The notes beneath the pieces were generated by a model. The model saw nothing but the letters and a program-made list of their open reading frames with translations, ran no database searches and was not told the DNA's origin. From Pontibacter pamirensis (GTDB taxonomy: Bacteria > Bacteroidota > Bacteroidia > Cytophagales > Hymenobacteraceae): 61,267 bases of DNA. A program made the position numbers and the translations under genes. The stretch lies in NCBI RefSeq assembly GCF_010015475.1, contig NZ_SSNI01000035.1, forward strand, positions 1 to 61,267, read 5' to 3'. How positions within the stretch are numbered: position 1 is the stretch's first letter; each line of letters opens with the position of its first letter. Shown one piece after another: positions 60,425 through 61,267 of the stretch.

Positions 60425-61267
60425 ATGCAGGGCAAGAAAACTTTCAAAGATGAGAAGGAGCTGCTCTTCTCGCTCTCGGCGCACGTGCCGGAGCACAACT
60501 TTTACCGCCGGCTCAAGCAGCAGTTGGACCTGGGCTTCTTCACCGAACTTGGGGTTACTACGGTAAGTGTGGTCAGCAGAGCATTGACCCAGTGGTGTTC
60601 TTCAAGCTCTGCCTGGTGGGCTACCTGGAGAACATCACTTCGGATAGGAAGCTCATCGAGCACTGCAGCCTTCGCCTGGACCTGCTTTACTTTCTCGATT
60701 ATCAGCTTGACGAGTCCCTGCCCTGGCACTCCACCGTATCTCGCACCCGCCAGCTTTTCCCCGAGGCCTTGTTCGAGTCGCTCTTTGACAGGGTCTTCAG
60801 CCTGTGTGTGGAAGCGGGCATGGTGTCGGGCAGTACACAGGCCGTAGACTCAGCGCCCGTGAAGGCCAACGCCTCCATGGACAGCCTGCTGCTAAAGCAG
60901 CCACTGGAGTCAGTGCAACAGCAGGAGGCAGACAAACAACGGATGCTTCAGAAAAACAGCAAACCAGCACAGCTTATAACAGCTCCGGCCCATCAGCTCA
61001 GGAAGCTGGAAAAGCATCAGGAGAATATCAGGGGCACATTCACCTCATTGGGCTCAACCCATGAGAAGGCACAGCTGGTCAGCAACAAGACACACTACGC
61101 CCCGCACGACCCGGATGCCCGCATTTCCGTCAAGCCCGGCAAAGCCAGAAAACTCAATTACCACTGCAGCATGGCGGTTGATACGGCCAAAGGTGTTATT
61201 TCCCACATCCGGGCGGACTTTGCCGACGGCCGGGACAGCCAGCACCTGCCTTCCCTAGTGGTGCAGG
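60425..61267 (+). pseudogene. IS1182-like transposase, frameshifted and cut by window end
   Basis: The start MQGKKTFKDEKELLFSLSAHVPEHNFYRRLKQQLDLGFF is typical of IS1182 transposases. The reading then moves by one base at the GGGG run near 60550 and continues GYYGKCGQQSIDPVVFFKLCLVGYLENITSDRKL, LPWHSTVSRTRQLF, QAVDSAPVKANASMDSL and KLNYHCSMAVDTAKGVI, with DDE residues in the VDSA and VDTA regions. A single missing G explains the shift. The 3' part lies outside the window. Confidence 0.8.

Overview
The window looks like a Bacteroidota chromosome, probably Cytophagales/Hymenobacteraceae (Pontibacter- or Hymenobacter-like). The reasons are promoter -7 boxes of the TAnnTTTG type, weak Shine-Dalgarno sites, a SusC-type plug module, many lipoproteins, and a Bacteroidota-style mobilisation module. 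The genus is an inference; no rRNA gene is present.

Layout. 1-6.3 kb: ordinary chromosome, with a DUF5602-like lipoprotein, a DUF2911 lipoprotein, and a CopB-type copper ATPase followed by a His/Met-rich outer-membrane-type protein. 6.6-7.8 kb: an IS481-like insertion sequence with a frameshifted transposase. 8.5-56.1 kb: a probable integrated mobilisable island of about 47.6 kb. A 15-bp direct repeat lies at both ends (8497-8511, 56088-56102). At the left end it is the tip of a tRNA-Arg 3' fragment. A 23-bp direct repeat lies inside both ends, a tyrosine recombinase sits at the left, and an excisionase-like HTH, helicase/primase, MobC, relaxase module sits at the right. 57-61.3 kb: a frameshifted vanadium haloperoxidase, a PQQ-type sugar dehydrogenase and a truncated, frameshifted IS1182-like transposase.

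Island cargo. From left to right: an AbiEi/AbiEii type IV toxin-antitoxin pair under a very large palindrome; a RadC-like protein; CreD; a Fic protein with its own palindromic operators; a 1948-aa alpha-2-macroglobulin containing a carboxypeptidase-regulatory/SusC-plug insert; a WYL regulator fused to a PhyH-type 2-oxoglutarate dioxygenase; an SF2 helicase with C-terminal membrane segments; a DUF692 enzyme with a 55-residue candidate precursor peptide; an RNA-repair regulon; and, beside the relaxase, a STAND/NACHT-like NTPase with a PD-(D/E)XK partner.

The RNA-repair regulon (30.3-43.7 kb) is the most striking part. It joins two RlaP-type nucleotidyltransferases, RtcB ligase, a Ro60/TROVE protein, Hen1 and Pnkp. 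Between Ro60 and Hen1 lies an uninterrupted tandem array of five Y-RNA-like modules. They share GGTGCCGTAG and TTACTTCG near the 5' side and a TGTCGCC-type motif near the 3' side. Four carry tRNA-like T arms. Two of these also carry an acceptor-like stem and a D arm in circularly permuted order, and one has the anticodon loop of tRNA-Lys(UUU). The nucleotidyltransferase pair, rtcB and ro60 each have the same palindrome, CTRCGCA-N7-TGCGYAS, exactly 8 nt upstream of the -7 box, so one regulator probably controls all three units. The local WYL-PhyH protein is a candidate, but this is untested. Together the genes suggest inducible sensing, scaffolding and sealing of damaged RNA, carried on a mobile island next to RNA-cleaving or conflict genes.
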